Shown: positions 15,823 through 25,792 of the stretch, piece by piece
Layout of the letters: every line of letters starts with the position of its first letter
Numbering within the stretch: the stretch's first letter is position 1
Assembly: GCA_015064925.1 (NCBI GenBank)
Contig: SVRH01000005.1
Span: 1-39,027, forward strand
DNA length: 39,027 nt
Source of the DNA: Oscillospiraceae bacterium
Lineage (GTDB): Bacteria > Bacillota > Clostridia > Oscillospirales > CAG-272
Reading direction: 5' to 3'
Translations under genes and position numbers: made by a program
Notes under the pieces: generated by a model
The model's input: the letters and a program-made list of their open reading frames with translations, nothing else
What the model was told of the DNA's origin: nothing
Database searches by the model: none

Positions 15823-17511
15823 CTATGATGCTAACCACATATCAACACAAGCTTGAATACCACAACGCCAATTATTCTCATCAACTGCTTTTTCACATAA
15901 TTTCAAAGCGCAATCGAGAAAATGACGAATGTCAGTCGGTGTAGGTTGAGTTTTATAACTGTAGGAATTCTCAACAAGTTTCATAAACTGATCTAATTCA
16001 AGAGGTATTATCTTAGATTTTCCACCATAAAGAGCAATTGACAGATGGTTTAGTACGTAGAAATGAGCCAATGTTGCTGCATTAATTGTCGGTGCAATAA
16101 ATAAGCAATAAGTATCTTTGCCCGATTTTTTCTTTAACTGACCATAATGACGTGCGACGGGTTCTCCTTCAGCTTCATACTGACGCTGTCCGGACTGTAA
16201 TGTAACTTCAACAGCCAAAGAAAAATCATCATAATCACACTCAATATCCGGCATATTTCCAGATGCGGTGGATAGAGGCTGACCTATATCATCAAATTTG
16301 AAGTTGCCCTTGATATTGCCGCCATCAAGCATAGTCATTGCTCTCCAAGTATTATACTCAAACATAAGCGGAGCATCATAGTATTCATCCGAAACGATTT
16401 CGTTAAATGTATCAATAATTTCTGAATATAGAGCGTATGACTTGATTTCAGCAACTTGTTCGTGAATAACATTCTCTTTGTGTTGAGCGACAATGTCATC
16501 TCGCAAATCTTTTAATGCCTCAATATCGTAGTTCGCTAAATCACGTCTTGTAAACTCACTCATACGAAGAATAACATCTATAATGTTTTCGACATTATCT
16601 GTATATAGTTCGGGAGTGGCGGCATTAAATAAATGTGCTTTATAACTTTCCTCATCATCCACAAAAACAGGATTTCGATTAACATTAGTAAGGATAAATT
16701 CGACATCTCGCTTTTTGTCATTGAAAATTGAAATTGTCCTACTTTTGTGTGCAATGGATACAAGTCCGGTAAATCTTAAATATCTAAAACAAGCATCAGC
16801 ATAATCACGCATATTGCCTTTTTGAGTTTTCACAAAGGTATTTATGCTGGCATCTCTTGTTTCTCTTGTCCTTGTTCTACCTTCGGCAATTCTGTCATTA
16901 TGAATTTCTAACACGGCATTTGCCCATACATCATTTACAAATCGTTTGTACTGTCCACGATGCAACTCTTTATCTTTTCTGAAATTCAAGATTTTATCTT
17001 TAACTTCTTCGTACTTGTGATAGTCTGTGATTTGAACAGCAAAGATTTTCAACTCGTCAAAGGTTAAATATTCAAGATCATAGATTAATCGCAATACTTC
17101 CAAATATGGACGCACAAAAAATGTACCGCTTATTTTGACGTTCTCTGTGTGATAAGGCGAAGGCAACTGAAATTTGAGCAGTTGGCGCAGGAAAATCTCT
17201 TGTGGTCTTTTCCCCGAAATTAAAGCACGACCAGCATCAGTTAGTGCAATATTCGGTTTCAAGTCAACAAAACCTAGTGCTTTCGGCGCACGATTTATTC
17301 TGTCACGTGCACTAAATGCTTTATCAGAGGGAGAGCCTGTTCCCTCGAAAAAGCTACTTTCCGCAAGTTCATCAATAAATTGTTCTTGTGTAATTCTATT
17401 CCACGGTTTTCCTTCAAATTTATCACAAAGCAATCCAATTTCAGGGATCATCTTTGCAGGAGTTCGTGGTGAAGTTGTAAAAAACAAAACTTTATTGTCC
17501 AGTCTTGCCAT
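15823..17511 (-). CDS. AlwI-family type IIS restriction endonuclease
   Basis: N-terminus FFTTSPRTPAKMIPEIGLL; catalytic-like PDIECDYDDFSLAVEVTL; coupled to a Dam-type MTase; ATG 17511 after GAGGTGATAGGT. Confidence 0.8.
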   Translation of the reverse strand: MARLDNKVLFFTTSPRTPAKMIPEIGLLCDKFEGKPWNRITQEQFIDELAESSFFEGTGSPSDKAFSARDRINRAPKALGFVDLKPNIALTDAGRALISGKRPQEIFLRQLLKFQLPSPYHTENVKISGTFFVRPYLEVLRLIYDLEYLTFDELKIFAVQITDYHKYEEVKDKILNFRKDKELHRGQYKRFVNDVWANAVLEIHNDRIAEGRTRTRETRDASINTFVKTQKGNMRDYADACFRYLRFTGLVSIAHKSRTISIFNDKKRDVEFILTNVNRNPVFVDDEESYKAHLFNAATPELYTDNVENIIDVILRMSEFTRRDLANYDIEALKDLRDDIVAQHKENVIHEQVAEIKSYALYSEIIDTFNEIVSDEYYDAPLMFEYNTWRAMTMLDGGNIKGNFKFDDIGQPLSTASGNMPDIECDYDDFSLAVEVTLQSGQRQYEAEGEPVARHYGQLKKKSGKDTYCLFIAPTINAATLAHFYVLNHLSIALYGGKSKIIPLELDQFMKLVENSYSYKTQPTPTDIRHFLDCALKLCEKAVDENNWRCGIQACVDMWLAS

Positions 17512-17521
17512 ACCTATCACC

Positions 17522-18370
17522 TCAATAATTTTTTACTACGATATGCATTTTATCGTTTTTGAAACGATTTCTAATGTTTACTGCATAGTTTTTGTAATAC
17601 TCATCAAAAATGAAACCACCATATAATTCTTCTGTGAGAGGAGTTTTGCCAATAATCATCAACGCCCTACAAGGAAGATTTCTAAAATCAGCCGCTAAAC
17701 GTCTATGTTCCGCTTCATCAAAACCGTTCATCATATCGATGTTTCCATAGTCGTTGAAGACACAATCGTATGGCGGATCTAAAAAGATAAAATCATCTTC
17801 TTGTGCCATATCAAAAATGCGGCTATAATCACAGTTAAATAATTCTGCGCCTTGCAAAAGCTCACTATGTTGTTGTGTTACAAGTCGAGTGTTAAGATTT
17901 GGGTATCTGCCGAAAGGAACATTGTAATCACCGTTATTATTGTATCTAATCATTCCCGAATAGGCAGTCTTATTGATAAAGAAATACAAAACTCCATCTA
18001 AATATGTATCATCCGGATGATTAAATAGTTCTCTCATACGATAATAAAGTTCCTCATTTGCATTAGGAACTCTCTCATCAGGAGTCAAGGCTTTCAATCT
18101 CTTATATTCTGCCTGATTAAGTTCATACACACGCTGAAGGTCATCCAACTGCTGACGCATAAGAGGATACTGGTCTCGCAACTGAGAATAAAAGGTCATC
18201 AATCGCTCATTTGCATCGTTGATAATAGCGTTTTCAGGTTCAAGATGGAAATAAACTGCACCACCGCCAAAAAAAGGCTCGATATATCTGTTAAAGTCTT
18301 CTGGTATGTATTGAAGAAAACGGGGGATTTCACGAGATTTTCCGCCACGATATTTTAAAACTGGATTCAT
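17522..18370 (-). CDS. Dam-family DNA adenine (N6) methyltransferase
   Basis: MNPVLKYRGGKSREIPRFLQYIP, YIEPFFGGGAVYF, FIFLDPPYDCVF; ATG at 18370. Confidence 0.93.
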   Translation of the reverse strand: MNPVLKYRGGKSREIPRFLQYIPEDFNRYIEPFFGGGAVYFHLEPENAIINDANERLMTFYSQLRDQYPLMRQQLDDLQRVYELNQAEYKRLKALTPDERVPNANEELYYRMRELFNHPDDTYLDGVLYFFINKTAYSGMIRYNNNGDYNVPFGRYPNLNTRLVTQQHSELLQGAELFNCDYSRIFDMAQEDDFIFLDPPYDCVFNDYGNIDMMNGFDEAEHRRLAADFRNLPCRALMIIGKTPLTEELYGGFIFDEYYKNYAVNIRNRFKNDKMHIVVKNY

Positions 18371-18412
18371 AGGTTCAACCTCGCTTTCAACTAGACATAA
18401 TTGCACAAAAAT

Positions 18413-18441
18413 ATTATACCATACAACTCGAGATTTTTCAA
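18413..18441 (-). promoter_or_regulatory. Promoter of the AlwI-family R-M operon
   Basis: Minus strand TTGAAA-N17-TATAAT. Confidence 0.65.
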
Positions 18442-18480
18442 TGGATTTTCTGTGAAATTTGATTCTTGCTAAATGAAACA

Positions 18481-18514
18481 AAGGGAGACAGCATCCTTAC
18501 GGAGTGTCTCCCTT
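18481..18514 (-). terminator. Terminator-like hairpin after PFOR
   Basis: AAGGGAGACA...TGTCTCCCTT. Confidence 0.7.
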
Positions 18515-18537
18515 ACGAGACGTTCTTTTTATTGGAA

Positions 18538-21500
18538 TTATTCGTACAGCTTGCCCAGCTTCTGCAGTCTGTCGTACTTCGCAGCGGCGTGCTTAGCAGC
18601 CTTTGCGAACAGCTCTTCCGCTCTCTGGGGGAAGGACTGTGCCAGACGCGCGTAACGGGTCTCGCTCTTGATGAATTCAACGTAGTCAGCGGTGGGTGCC
18701 TTGGAGTCAACCACGAACTTGGTCTCAGCTGCGGGGTTGAAGCGGAACATATTCCAGTAGCCTGCTTCCACAGCCTTCTTCATTTCCAGCTGGCAGTTCT
18801 GCATACCGCCCTTGACACCGTGCATTTCGCAGGGTGCGTAACCGATGATGAGGGAGGGTCCGGGATATGCTTCTGCTTCGGTGATCGCCTTCAGAGTCTG
18901 ATTCATATCAGCGCCCATAGCAATCTGTGCAACGTATACGTAGCCGTAGGACATAGCAATTTCAGCCAGATTCTTCTTGCCGATCGCCTTACCTGCTGCT
19001 GCGAACTGTGCCACCTGACCGATGTTGGAGGACTTGGATGCCTGACCGCCGGTGTTGGAGTAAACTTCGGTATCGAATACCATTACGTTTACGTCCTCGC
19101 CCGATGCCAGCACGTGGTCCAGACCGCCGAAGCCGATGTCGTATGCCCAGCCGTCGCCGCCGAAGATCCATACGGACTTCTTGGACAGGTACTGCTTTTC
19201 AGCAAGGATCTCCTTAGCGGTCTCGCAGCCGCAAGCTTCCAGCGCTGCCACCAGCTTATCGGTAGCTGCACCGTTTGCCTTGCCGTCGTTATAGGTTGCC
19301 AGATACTCTGCAGCCGCTGCCTTTACGTCAGGATTGCCGTCTTCCTTAGCTACGATACCTTCGATCTTAGCCTTCAGCTTTTCGCGGATGGCCTTCTGAC
19401 CGAGGTTCATACCCAAACCGTGCTCGGCGTTGTCCTCGAACAGGGAGTTAGCCCATGCGGGACCCTTGCCGCTTTCGCGGTTTACGGTATAAGGAGTTGC
19501 AGGTGCGGAGCCGCCCCAGATGGAGGAACAACCGGTTGCATTGGAGATGAACATTCTTTCACCGAACAGCTGGGTGATCAGACGTGCATAAGAGGTCTCT
19601 GCACAGCCTGCGCAGGAGCCGGAGAACTCAAGCAGAGGCTGCTTGAACTGGCTGCCCTTCACGGTGGCATTGATCAGCTCGGGCTTTTCGGAAACGTTCG
19701 CCACGCAGTAGTCGAATGCTGCCTGCTGGTCAGCCTCGCCTGCCTGGGGAACCATGTAAATAGCGTAATCTTCCTTGGATGCCTTGGTGCCTGCAGCGGC
19801 TGCCTTCTTGTCGGCGCCTGCGTTGACGGGACAAGCCTTTACGCAGAGCGTACAGCCCATACAGTCAAGGGGAGATACTGCCATGGTGAACTTGTAGGTG
19901 GTCTTTACGATGGGCTTTGCCGCGATCTTGGTGGATGCGGGAGCCGCTGCTGCCTCTTCTTCGGTCAGCGCGTAAGGACGGATGGTCGCATGAGGACATA
20001 CGAATGCACAGCTGTTACACTGGATACACTTATCGGGATTCCAGGTGGGAACCATCACGGCTACGCCGCGCTTTTCGTAAGCGGCAGAGCCCTGAGGGAA
20101 GGTACCGTCCACGTAGTCAACGAATGCGGAAACGGGAAGGCTGTCGCCTGCCATTGCCTGCACGGGCTCTACGACGGTATTGACGAACTTCACAAGGTCT
20201 GCGCGTTCGCCGGTGACAGCTGCCTTGGCAGCGTCGGCACCGCAGGTCTTCCATGCTTCGGGAACGGTGATCTCCACGAATGCGTCAGCGCCTGCATCGA
20301 TGGCGGCATAGTTGAGGTCAACCATTGCCTGACCCTTCTTGATGTAGGACTTGTATGCCATCTTCTTCATGTATTCGATGGCTTCCTCTGCGGGCAGGAT
20401 CTTTGCCAGCGCAAAGAATGCGGACTGCAGAATGGTATTCTTAACCTTCGCATTACCGATCTTCTTGGTAGCAAGGCTGGTAGCGTCGATGGTGTAGAAC
20501 TTCACGTTGTTGTTTGCCAGATAGCTCTTTACCTTTGCGGGCAGGTGTGCGTCCAGCTCGTCGGCAGTCCACTGGCAGTCAAGTAAGAAGGTACCGCCGG
20601 GCTTTACGTCGGAAACCATATCGTACTTGGTCAGATATGCCTGGTTGTGGCAGGCAACGAAGTCTGCCTTATTGATGTAGTAGGGGCTCTTGATGGGCTT
20701 ATCACCGAAGCGCAGGTGGGAAATGGTGATACCGCCTGTCTTCTTGGAGTCATACTGGAAGTATGCCTGAATGTACTTATCGGTATGGTCACCGATGATC
20801 TTGATGGAGTTCTTGTTTGCACCAACGGTACCGTCGCCGCCCAGACCCCAGAACTTGCACGCGATGGTGCCTGCGGGAGCGGTATCGGGAGCAGCCTTTT
20901 CGGGCAGAGAGGTGCCGGTCACGTCGTCCACGATGCCTATGGTGAATCCGTTCTTGGGTTCAGCCTGTGCCAGGTTTTCGTATACGGCAAAGATGCTGGA
21001 GGGAGGCGTATCCTTGGAGCCCAGACCGTAACGTCCGCCTACCACGTTCGCCTTCACGCCTGCCTTGGCAAGAGCGGTGACAACGTCCAGATACAGAGGT
21101 TCACCAAGCGAACCGGGCTCCTTGGTTCTGTCGAGCACTGCGATCTGCTTTGCGGTGGCGGGAATAGCTTCGATCAGCTTTGCAGCACAGAAGGGTCTGT
21201 ACAGACGAACCTTGATCAGACCAACCTTTTCGCCGCTTGCGTTCATGTAGTCGATGACTTCTTCGATCACGTCGCAAACAGAGCCCATAGCCACGATCAC
21301 GCGATCGGCATCGGGTGCGCCGTAGTAGTTGAACAGCTTATAGTCGGTACCAAGCTCAGCATTGACCTTGTCCATGTATTCTTCCACGATGGCAGGCAGA
21401 GCGTCATAGTAGCTATTGCATGCCTCTCTGTGCTGGAAGAAGATATCGCCGTTTTCAGCGGAGCCGCGCAGTGCGGGATTTTCGGGGTTCAGAGAACGGG

Positions 21501-22113
21501 CGCGGAACGCCTTGACAGCATCCATGTCCACCATCTTTGCAAGAGTATCGTAGTCCCATACCTCGATCTTCTGGATCTCGTGAGAGGTACGGAAGCCGTC
21601 GAAGAAGTTGATGAAGGGAACTCTGCCCTTGATGGATGCCAGATGTGCAACGGCACCCAGGTCCATTACTTCCTGAGGATTGGTCTCAGCCATCATCGCA
21701 AAACCGGTCTGACGGCAAGCGTATACGTCGGAATGGTCACCGAAGATGTTCAGCGCGTGAGACGCTACGCAACGGGCGGATACGTGGAATACGCAGGGCA
21801 GCAGCTCGCCTGCGATCTTGTACATATTGGGGATCATCAGCAGCAGACCCTGAGAAGCGGTATAGGTAGTGGTGAGTGCACCGGTTGCCAGCGAACCGTG
21901 TACAGTACCCGCAGCACCTGCTTCGGACTGCATTTCAACAACCTTAACGGAGGTTCCGAAAATGTTTTTCAGACCCTGTGCCGACCACTGGTCCACATAG
22001 TCAGCCATAGGGCTGGAGGGAGTGATCGGGTAGATGCCGGCAACCTCGGTAAATGCGTAGCTCACGTGCGCCGCAGCCTGGTTACCGTCCATGGATAATT
22101 TCTTTCTTGCCAT
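18538..22113 (-). CDS. nifJ: Pyruvate:ferredoxin (flavodoxin) oxidoreductase
   Basis: 1191 aa; GNQAAAHVSYAFTEVAGIYPITPSSPMADYVDQW; CIQCNSCAFVCPH and CMGCTLCVKACP ferredoxin motifs; GGDGWAYDIGFGGLDHVLASGEDVNV TPP motif. Confidence 0.97.
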   Translation of the reverse strand: MARKKLSMDGNQAAAHVSYAFTEVAGIYPITPSSPMADYVDQWSAQGLKNIFGTSVKVVEMQSEAGAAGTVHGSLATGALTTTYTASQGLLLMIPNMYKIAGELLPCVFHVSARCVASHALNIFGDHSDVYACRQTGFAMMAETNPQEVMDLGAVAHLASIKGRVPFINFFDGFRTSHEIQKIEVWDYDTLAKMVDMDAVKAFRARSLNPENPALRGSAENGDIFFQHREACNSYYDALPAIVEEYMDKVNAELGTDYKLFNYYGAPDADRVIVAMGSVCDVIEEVIDYMNASGEKVGLIKVRLYRPFCAAKLIEAIPATAKQIAVLDRTKEPGSLGEPLYLDVVTALAKAGVKANVVGGRYGLGSKDTPPSSIFAVYENLAQAEPKNGFTIGIVDDVTGTSLPEKAAPDTAPAGTIACKFWGLGGDGTVGANKNSIKIIGDHTDKYIQAYFQYDSKKTGGITISHLRFGDKPIKSPYYINKADFVACHNQAYLTKYDMVSDVKPGGTFLLDCQWTADELDAHLPAKVKSYLANNNVKFYTIDATSLATKKIGNAKVKNTILQSAFFALAKILPAEEAIEYMKKMAYKSYIKKGQAMVDLNYAAIDAGADAFVEITVPEAWKTCGADAAKAAVTGERADLVKFVNTVVEPVQAMAGDSLPVSAFVDYVDGTFPQGSAAYEKRGVAVMVPTWNPDKCIQCNSCAFVCPHATIRPYALTEEEAAAAPASTKIAAKPIVKTTYKFTMAVSPLDCMGCTLCVKACPVNAGADKKAAAAGTKASKEDYAIYMVPQAGEADQQAAFDYCVANVSEKPELINATVKGSQFKQPLLEFSGSCAGCAETSYARLITQLFGERMFISNATGCSSIWGGSAPATPYTVNRESGKGPAWANSLFEDNAEHGLGMNLGQKAIREKLKAKIEGIVAKEDGNPDVKAAAAEYLATYNDGKANGAATDKLVAALEACGCETAKEILAEKQYLSKKSVWIFGGDGWAYDIGFGGLDHVLASGEDVNVMVFDTEVYSNTGGQASKSSNIGQVAQFAAAGKAIGKKNLAEIAMSYGYVYVAQIAMGADMNQTLKAITEAEAYPGPSLIIGYAPCEMHGVKGGMQNCQLEMKKAVEAGYWNMFRFNPAAETKFVVDSKAPTADYVEFIKSETRYARLAQSFPQRAEELFAKAAKHAAAKYDRLQKLGKLYE

Positions 22114-22315
22114 GTTTGCCTCCTAAAATTTATTCATACTCTGCTAAGGGAGCATTTTTTCCATCCTTTATTGTAGCACCGATTTTCCTTCTTGTAAAGG
22201 ATGTTTTCAAAACTTTTTTGAAAAATTCACGGAAATCTTGTCAAATACTGCAGAAAACACAAAAGCAGACCGCCCGATCAGCGGTCTGCTCTGTAAAGCA
22301 TGGTAGGACATCCGT

Positions 22316-23632
22316 TTATTTCTTTTCTAAAAGTGCGATAAAAAAGCCGTCGGTGCCGTGGGTATCGGGATACAGCTGCAGCATTCCCGAAGGGGCGTCC
22401 AGCCCTCCCACCGCAAAGGGCACCAAAACAAATTCGCAGTGCTCCGAGAGGAATTTTCGGATCAGCTCTTCGTTTTCGGCCTTTGCCAGCGTGCAGGTGG
22501 AGACCACCAAGCGTCCGCCCTTCTTCAGATAGCGCACACTGTTGTCCAAAATGGCGTACTGCACCGCGGGAAGCCGCTCGATATCTTCTACGTTTTTGAA
22601 CCGAAGATCCGGCTTTTTCGCCATGACCCCCAATCCCGAGCAGGGCAGATCCATGAGCATACGGTCAGCGGTTTCAGCAAGCTCGGGAAAATAGGTAGCA
22701 CCGCTGCGGCAGGCAGTTTCAATGATAGAGATCCCCAGTCGCAAAGCGCCCGAGCGCACCAGCGAAAGCTTGTTGGCGTGCAGATCGAAGCTGTACAGCT
22801 TTCCTTCATTCTGCATCTCCATTGCCAACGAAAAGCTCTTTCCGCCGGGGCAGGAGCAGGTGTCGATCACCGTTTCGCAGGGCTTTGCACCAAGCACCGT
22901 GGCACACAGCTGAGAAGCCTCGTCCTGCACGAAGCAAAGTCCGTCTGCCAGCTCAGAAAGCTCCGAAACGGCACATTTTACCTTCAGTCCATGGGGAGAA
23001 TAGGGCGTTTTTTCACTATGGATCCCTCTTTCCGCAAGACGCTGCGCCAGCTCTTCTCTTGTGATCCTCAGGGTATTCACCCGCAGAGTGGTGCCGTCGT
23101 TTCCCTCAAAGGCGGCAAACAAGGAAGCAGTGCGCTCTATGCCGTGATCGCGCACGAACAATTCGCACATCGGCATAGGGTAGCCGTACTTCACCGAAAG
23201 CCATGCGATCGGATCCTTTTCCTTTTCGGGATAGCGGATCCCCTCTTTGCCCTTGCAAAGTGAGCGAAGCACGCCGTTGACGTAGCCCGATGCCGATCTT
23301 CTCACGTCGTTTGCGATCTTTACACTTTCATTGACGGCGGCACTTTCGGGAATTCTGTCGCAAAACAGAATTTGATATGCCCCGAGGCGCAAAAGACAGC
23401 GCACCTCGGGGTCAAGATCATCGATCGGCTTGCTCGAAAATTGCCCTAAAACATAGTCCAGCGTCACTCTGCGCTCGATCACACCGTACACAAGCAGCGT
23501 GTACAATGCGCGATCCTTTTGGGACAGCTGTTCTTTTTTTAAGGTCAGATCGGTTTCCAGATTGGAGTACCGTCCCTCCTTTTCCAAGCGAAGCAGTGAA
23601 TTATATGCCGCTCTTCTGACCGTCAGTATCAT
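22316..23632 (-). CDS. rsmB: 16S rRNA (cytosine(967)-C(5))-methyltransferase RsmB
   Basis: NusB-like N-terminus; DTCSCPGGKSFSLA; MDLPCSGLGVMAKKPDLRF; STCTLAKAENEELI. Confidence 0.93.
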   Translation of the reverse strand: MILTVRRAAYNSLLRLEKEGRYSNLETDLTLKKEQLSQKDRALYTLLVYGVIERRVTLDYVLGQFSSKPIDDLDPEVRCLLRLGAYQILFCDRIPESAAVNESVKIANDVRRSASGYVNGVLRSLCKGKEGIRYPEKEKDPIAWLSVKYGYPMPMCELFVRDHGIERTASLFAAFEGNDGTTLRVNTLRITREELAQRLAERGIHSEKTPYSPHGLKVKCAVSELSELADGLCFVQDEASQLCATVLGAKPCETVIDTCSCPGGKSFSLAMEMQNEGKLYSFDLHANKLSLVRSGALRLGISIIETACRSGATYFPELAETADRMLMDLPCSGLGVMAKKPDLRFKNVEDIERLPAVQYAILDNSVRYLKKGGRLVVSTCTLAKAENEELIRKFLSEHCEFVLVPFAVGGLDAPSGMLQLYPDTHGTDGFFIALLEKK

Positions 23633-24318
23633 CTGTCGCTGCTTCTGGCAATGACCAAAAGACGAAGCAGCTGCAGAACCGCACTGACAAGGGCTGCTAC
23701 GTAGGTCAGCGCCGCTGCGGTCAGCACCTTATCCACACCGTCCAGCTCCTCTTCTCTGAACGCACCGCTGCCCTCCAGCGCCTTAATGGCACGGCGGCTG
23801 GCATTGAATTCCACAGGAAGGGTGATCAGCTGGAACAGTGCCACCACCGCAAACAGACCCACACCGAAGTAAGCCAGCAGCGGGTTGGCAAAAACAACGC
23901 CCAGAATGACAAACATCATCGAAAACAGAGAGCTGAAATTGGTAGCTCCCACCAGCGCACCGCGAATCTTCATAGGTGTGTAGCCCTTGGCGTACTGAAC
24001 CGCATGACCGCACTCATGGGCAGCAATGCCCACCGATGCCACCGATGCCTTGTCGTACACGTCAGCGGAAAGACGCACCACGTTGGCACGGGGGTCAAAA
24101 TGGTCGGTCATCTCGCCTGCGATCTTTTCGATACGCACGTCATACAGTCCGTTTGCATTCAGAATAGCTCTTGCAGCATCGTAGCCGGTGAGTCCTCTGG
24201 CAACGCGCACCTGCTTATATTTGTGATAAGCGGTGGTCACCTTGATCTGTGCCCAAATGCCAATCAGCATAGCGGGAACCATAAAAATCCAAAACGTGGG
24301 ATCAAAGAAAATAAACAT
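23629..24318 (-). CDS. Membrane zinc metallopeptidase (YugP-like)
   Basis: GIAAHECGHAVQYAKGY; multiple TM segments. Confidence 0.9.
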   Translation of the reverse strand: MFIFFDPTFWIFMVPAMLIGIWAQIKVTTAYHKYKQVRVARGLTGYDAARAILNANGLYDVRIEKIAGEMTDHFDPRANVVRLSADVYDKASVASVGIAAHECGHAVQYAKGYTPMKIRGALVGATNFSSLFSMMFVILGVVFANPLLAYFGVGLFAVVALFQLITLPVEFNASRRAIKALEGSGAFREEELDGVDKVLTAAALTYVAALVSAVLQLLRLLVIARSSDR

Positions 24319-24347
24319 ACTTGTACTCCTTTATTTCAATTAATTAT

Positions 24348-25286
24348 TCACTTAGTAAACGTATCCGAAAGAGAGATGCCTCTGCCCCTGATAAAATCGG
24401 CACCGGACATTCTCTTCTTTCCCTCGGGAAGCACGCCGTCAATGACAACGGCGCCCTCTCGGCACGCCACCGTGATCCTGCCGTCATCCAGCGCGATCAC
24501 CTGTCCGGGCGTTCCAAGCACTCCGTTCTCCGTCAAAAGCGAGAGCGAGGTGAACTTAACCGCTTTCCCGTTCAAGTACGCAAAAGGCAGCGGAACGGGA
24601 GTCAGCCCCCTTGCGTAAAAATGCACCTGTCTTGCGGGACGGTCAAAATCCAAAAGGCAATCCGCTTTTTCAATCTTGGCAGCGTGAGTGGCAAGCCTTT
24701 CGTCCTGGGGGTGTGCTTTCAGCGTTCCCGCCTCCAGCCCGTGAAGAGTATGCACCAAAAGCTGTGCGCCCATGTCGGCAAGACCGTCGTGCACCGATTC
24801 AAAATCGTCCTCCAAGGTCAGCGGCATTTCCGCCTTCAAATACATATCACCGGTATCCATGCCCTTTGCCATCTTCATGGTGGTCACTCCCACCGTTTCA
24901 TCTCCCGCCATGATGGATCTTTGCATGGGCGCCGCACCGCGATAGGCAGGCAGCAGCGAGCCGTGCACGTTGACGCATCCGTATTTCGGGTAGTTCAAAA
25001 CGTATTCGGGAAGCAGCTTTCCGTACGCCACCACAGCAATGGCATCGGGGACAAGCTCGTCGAGCAGCTCGGCAATGGCGCCATCCTTCAGCGTTGCGGG
25101 CTGCCACACGGGAATACCCTTTTCCAGCGCCATCACCTTTACGGGCGGCGGGGTCAGGGTCATGTGGCGACCCTTTGGTTTATCGGGTTGGGTCAAAACA
25201 CCCACCACGGTGAAATCCGGCTGATCAAGCAGATGCGCCAGCGACACCGCAGCGAAGTCGGGGGTACCCATAAACAGTATTTTCAT
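24348..25286 (-). CDS. fmt: Methionyl-tRNA formyltransferase
   Basis: MKILFMGTPDFAAVSL, NVHGSLLPAYRGAAPMQRSIMAGDETVGVTTM. Confidence 0.96.
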   Translation of the reverse strand: MKILFMGTPDFAAVSLAHLLDQPDFTVVGVLTQPDKPKGRHMTLTPPPVKVMALEKGIPVWQPATLKDGAIAELLDELVPDAIAVVAYGKLLPEYVLNYPKYGCVNVHGSLLPAYRGAAPMQRSIMAGDETVGVTTMKMAKGMDTGDMYLKAEMPLTLEDDFESVHDGLADMGAQLLVHTLHGLEAGTLKAHPQDERLATHAAKIEKADCLLDFDRPARQVHFYARGLTPVPLPFAYLNGKAVKFTSLSLLTENGVLGTPGQVIALDDGRITVACREGAVVIDGVLPEGKKRMSGADFIRGRGISLSDTFTK

Positions 25287-25299
25287 CGTTGTATCCTCA

Positions 25300-25776
25300 T
25301 CACTTGCGCCGTCTGATCTCTTCCGCAGGAAGCATTCTGCTCGCCTTATCCTTGAACAGCACTCCATCCAGGTGGTCGATCTCGTGGCAGAATGCTCTGG
25401 CAAGCAGCTCGCTGCCTGTATAGCAAACGGTCTCGCCTTTACGGTTCATGGCACGCACCGTCACGGTCATGGGACGGGTCACGATGCCGTAGTCTCCGGG
25501 GCTGGAAAGACAGCCCTCACTGCCGATCTGTTCCCCCTCTGTGAAAATGATCTCGGGATTGATCAGCTCGTATACCGTACCTGGCTCGGTCTCCACGATG
25601 GCGATCCTTCTCAAGATCCCCACCTGCGGTGCCGCCAGTCCCACGCCCTCTGCTTCGTGCATGGTCTGCAGCATATCGTCAAGCAATCGCTCAATCTTCG
25701 GCGTGATCTCGGTCACGGGTCGGCACACCTTGCGCAGGGTATCGTCTCCTTCTTTTACAATTGTCAGTTTAGCCAT
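25300..25776 (-). CDS. def: Peptide deformylase
   Basis: GVGLAAPQVG, EGCLSSPGDYG, ARAFCHEIDHLDGVLF. Confidence 0.97.
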   Translation of the reverse strand: MAKLTIVKEGDDTLRKVCRPVTEITPKIERLLDDMLQTMHEAEGVGLAAPQVGILRRIAIVETEPGTVYELINPEIIFTEGEQIGSEGCLSSPGDYGIVTRPMTVTVRAMNRKGETVCYTGSELLARAFCHEIDHLDGVLFKDKASRMLPAEEIRRRK

Positions 25777-25792
25777 TTTATCACATCTCTTT

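Noticed and set aside
18466-22098. Long plus-strand ORFs of 706 aa (18466-20586) and 483 aa (20647-22098)
   Set aside because: Fully antisense to pyruvate:ferredoxin oxidoreductase, which has clear catalytic and ferredoxin motifs; the antisense translations are Cys/Gly/Val-rich shadow frames from strong codon bias.
22358-23263. Plus-strand 301-aa ORF, and similar antisense ORFs at 24321-25316, 26360-27202, 29446-30657, 31059-32051
   Set aside because: Each overlaps a recognisable housekeeping gene on the opposite strand and has no recognisable motif of its own.
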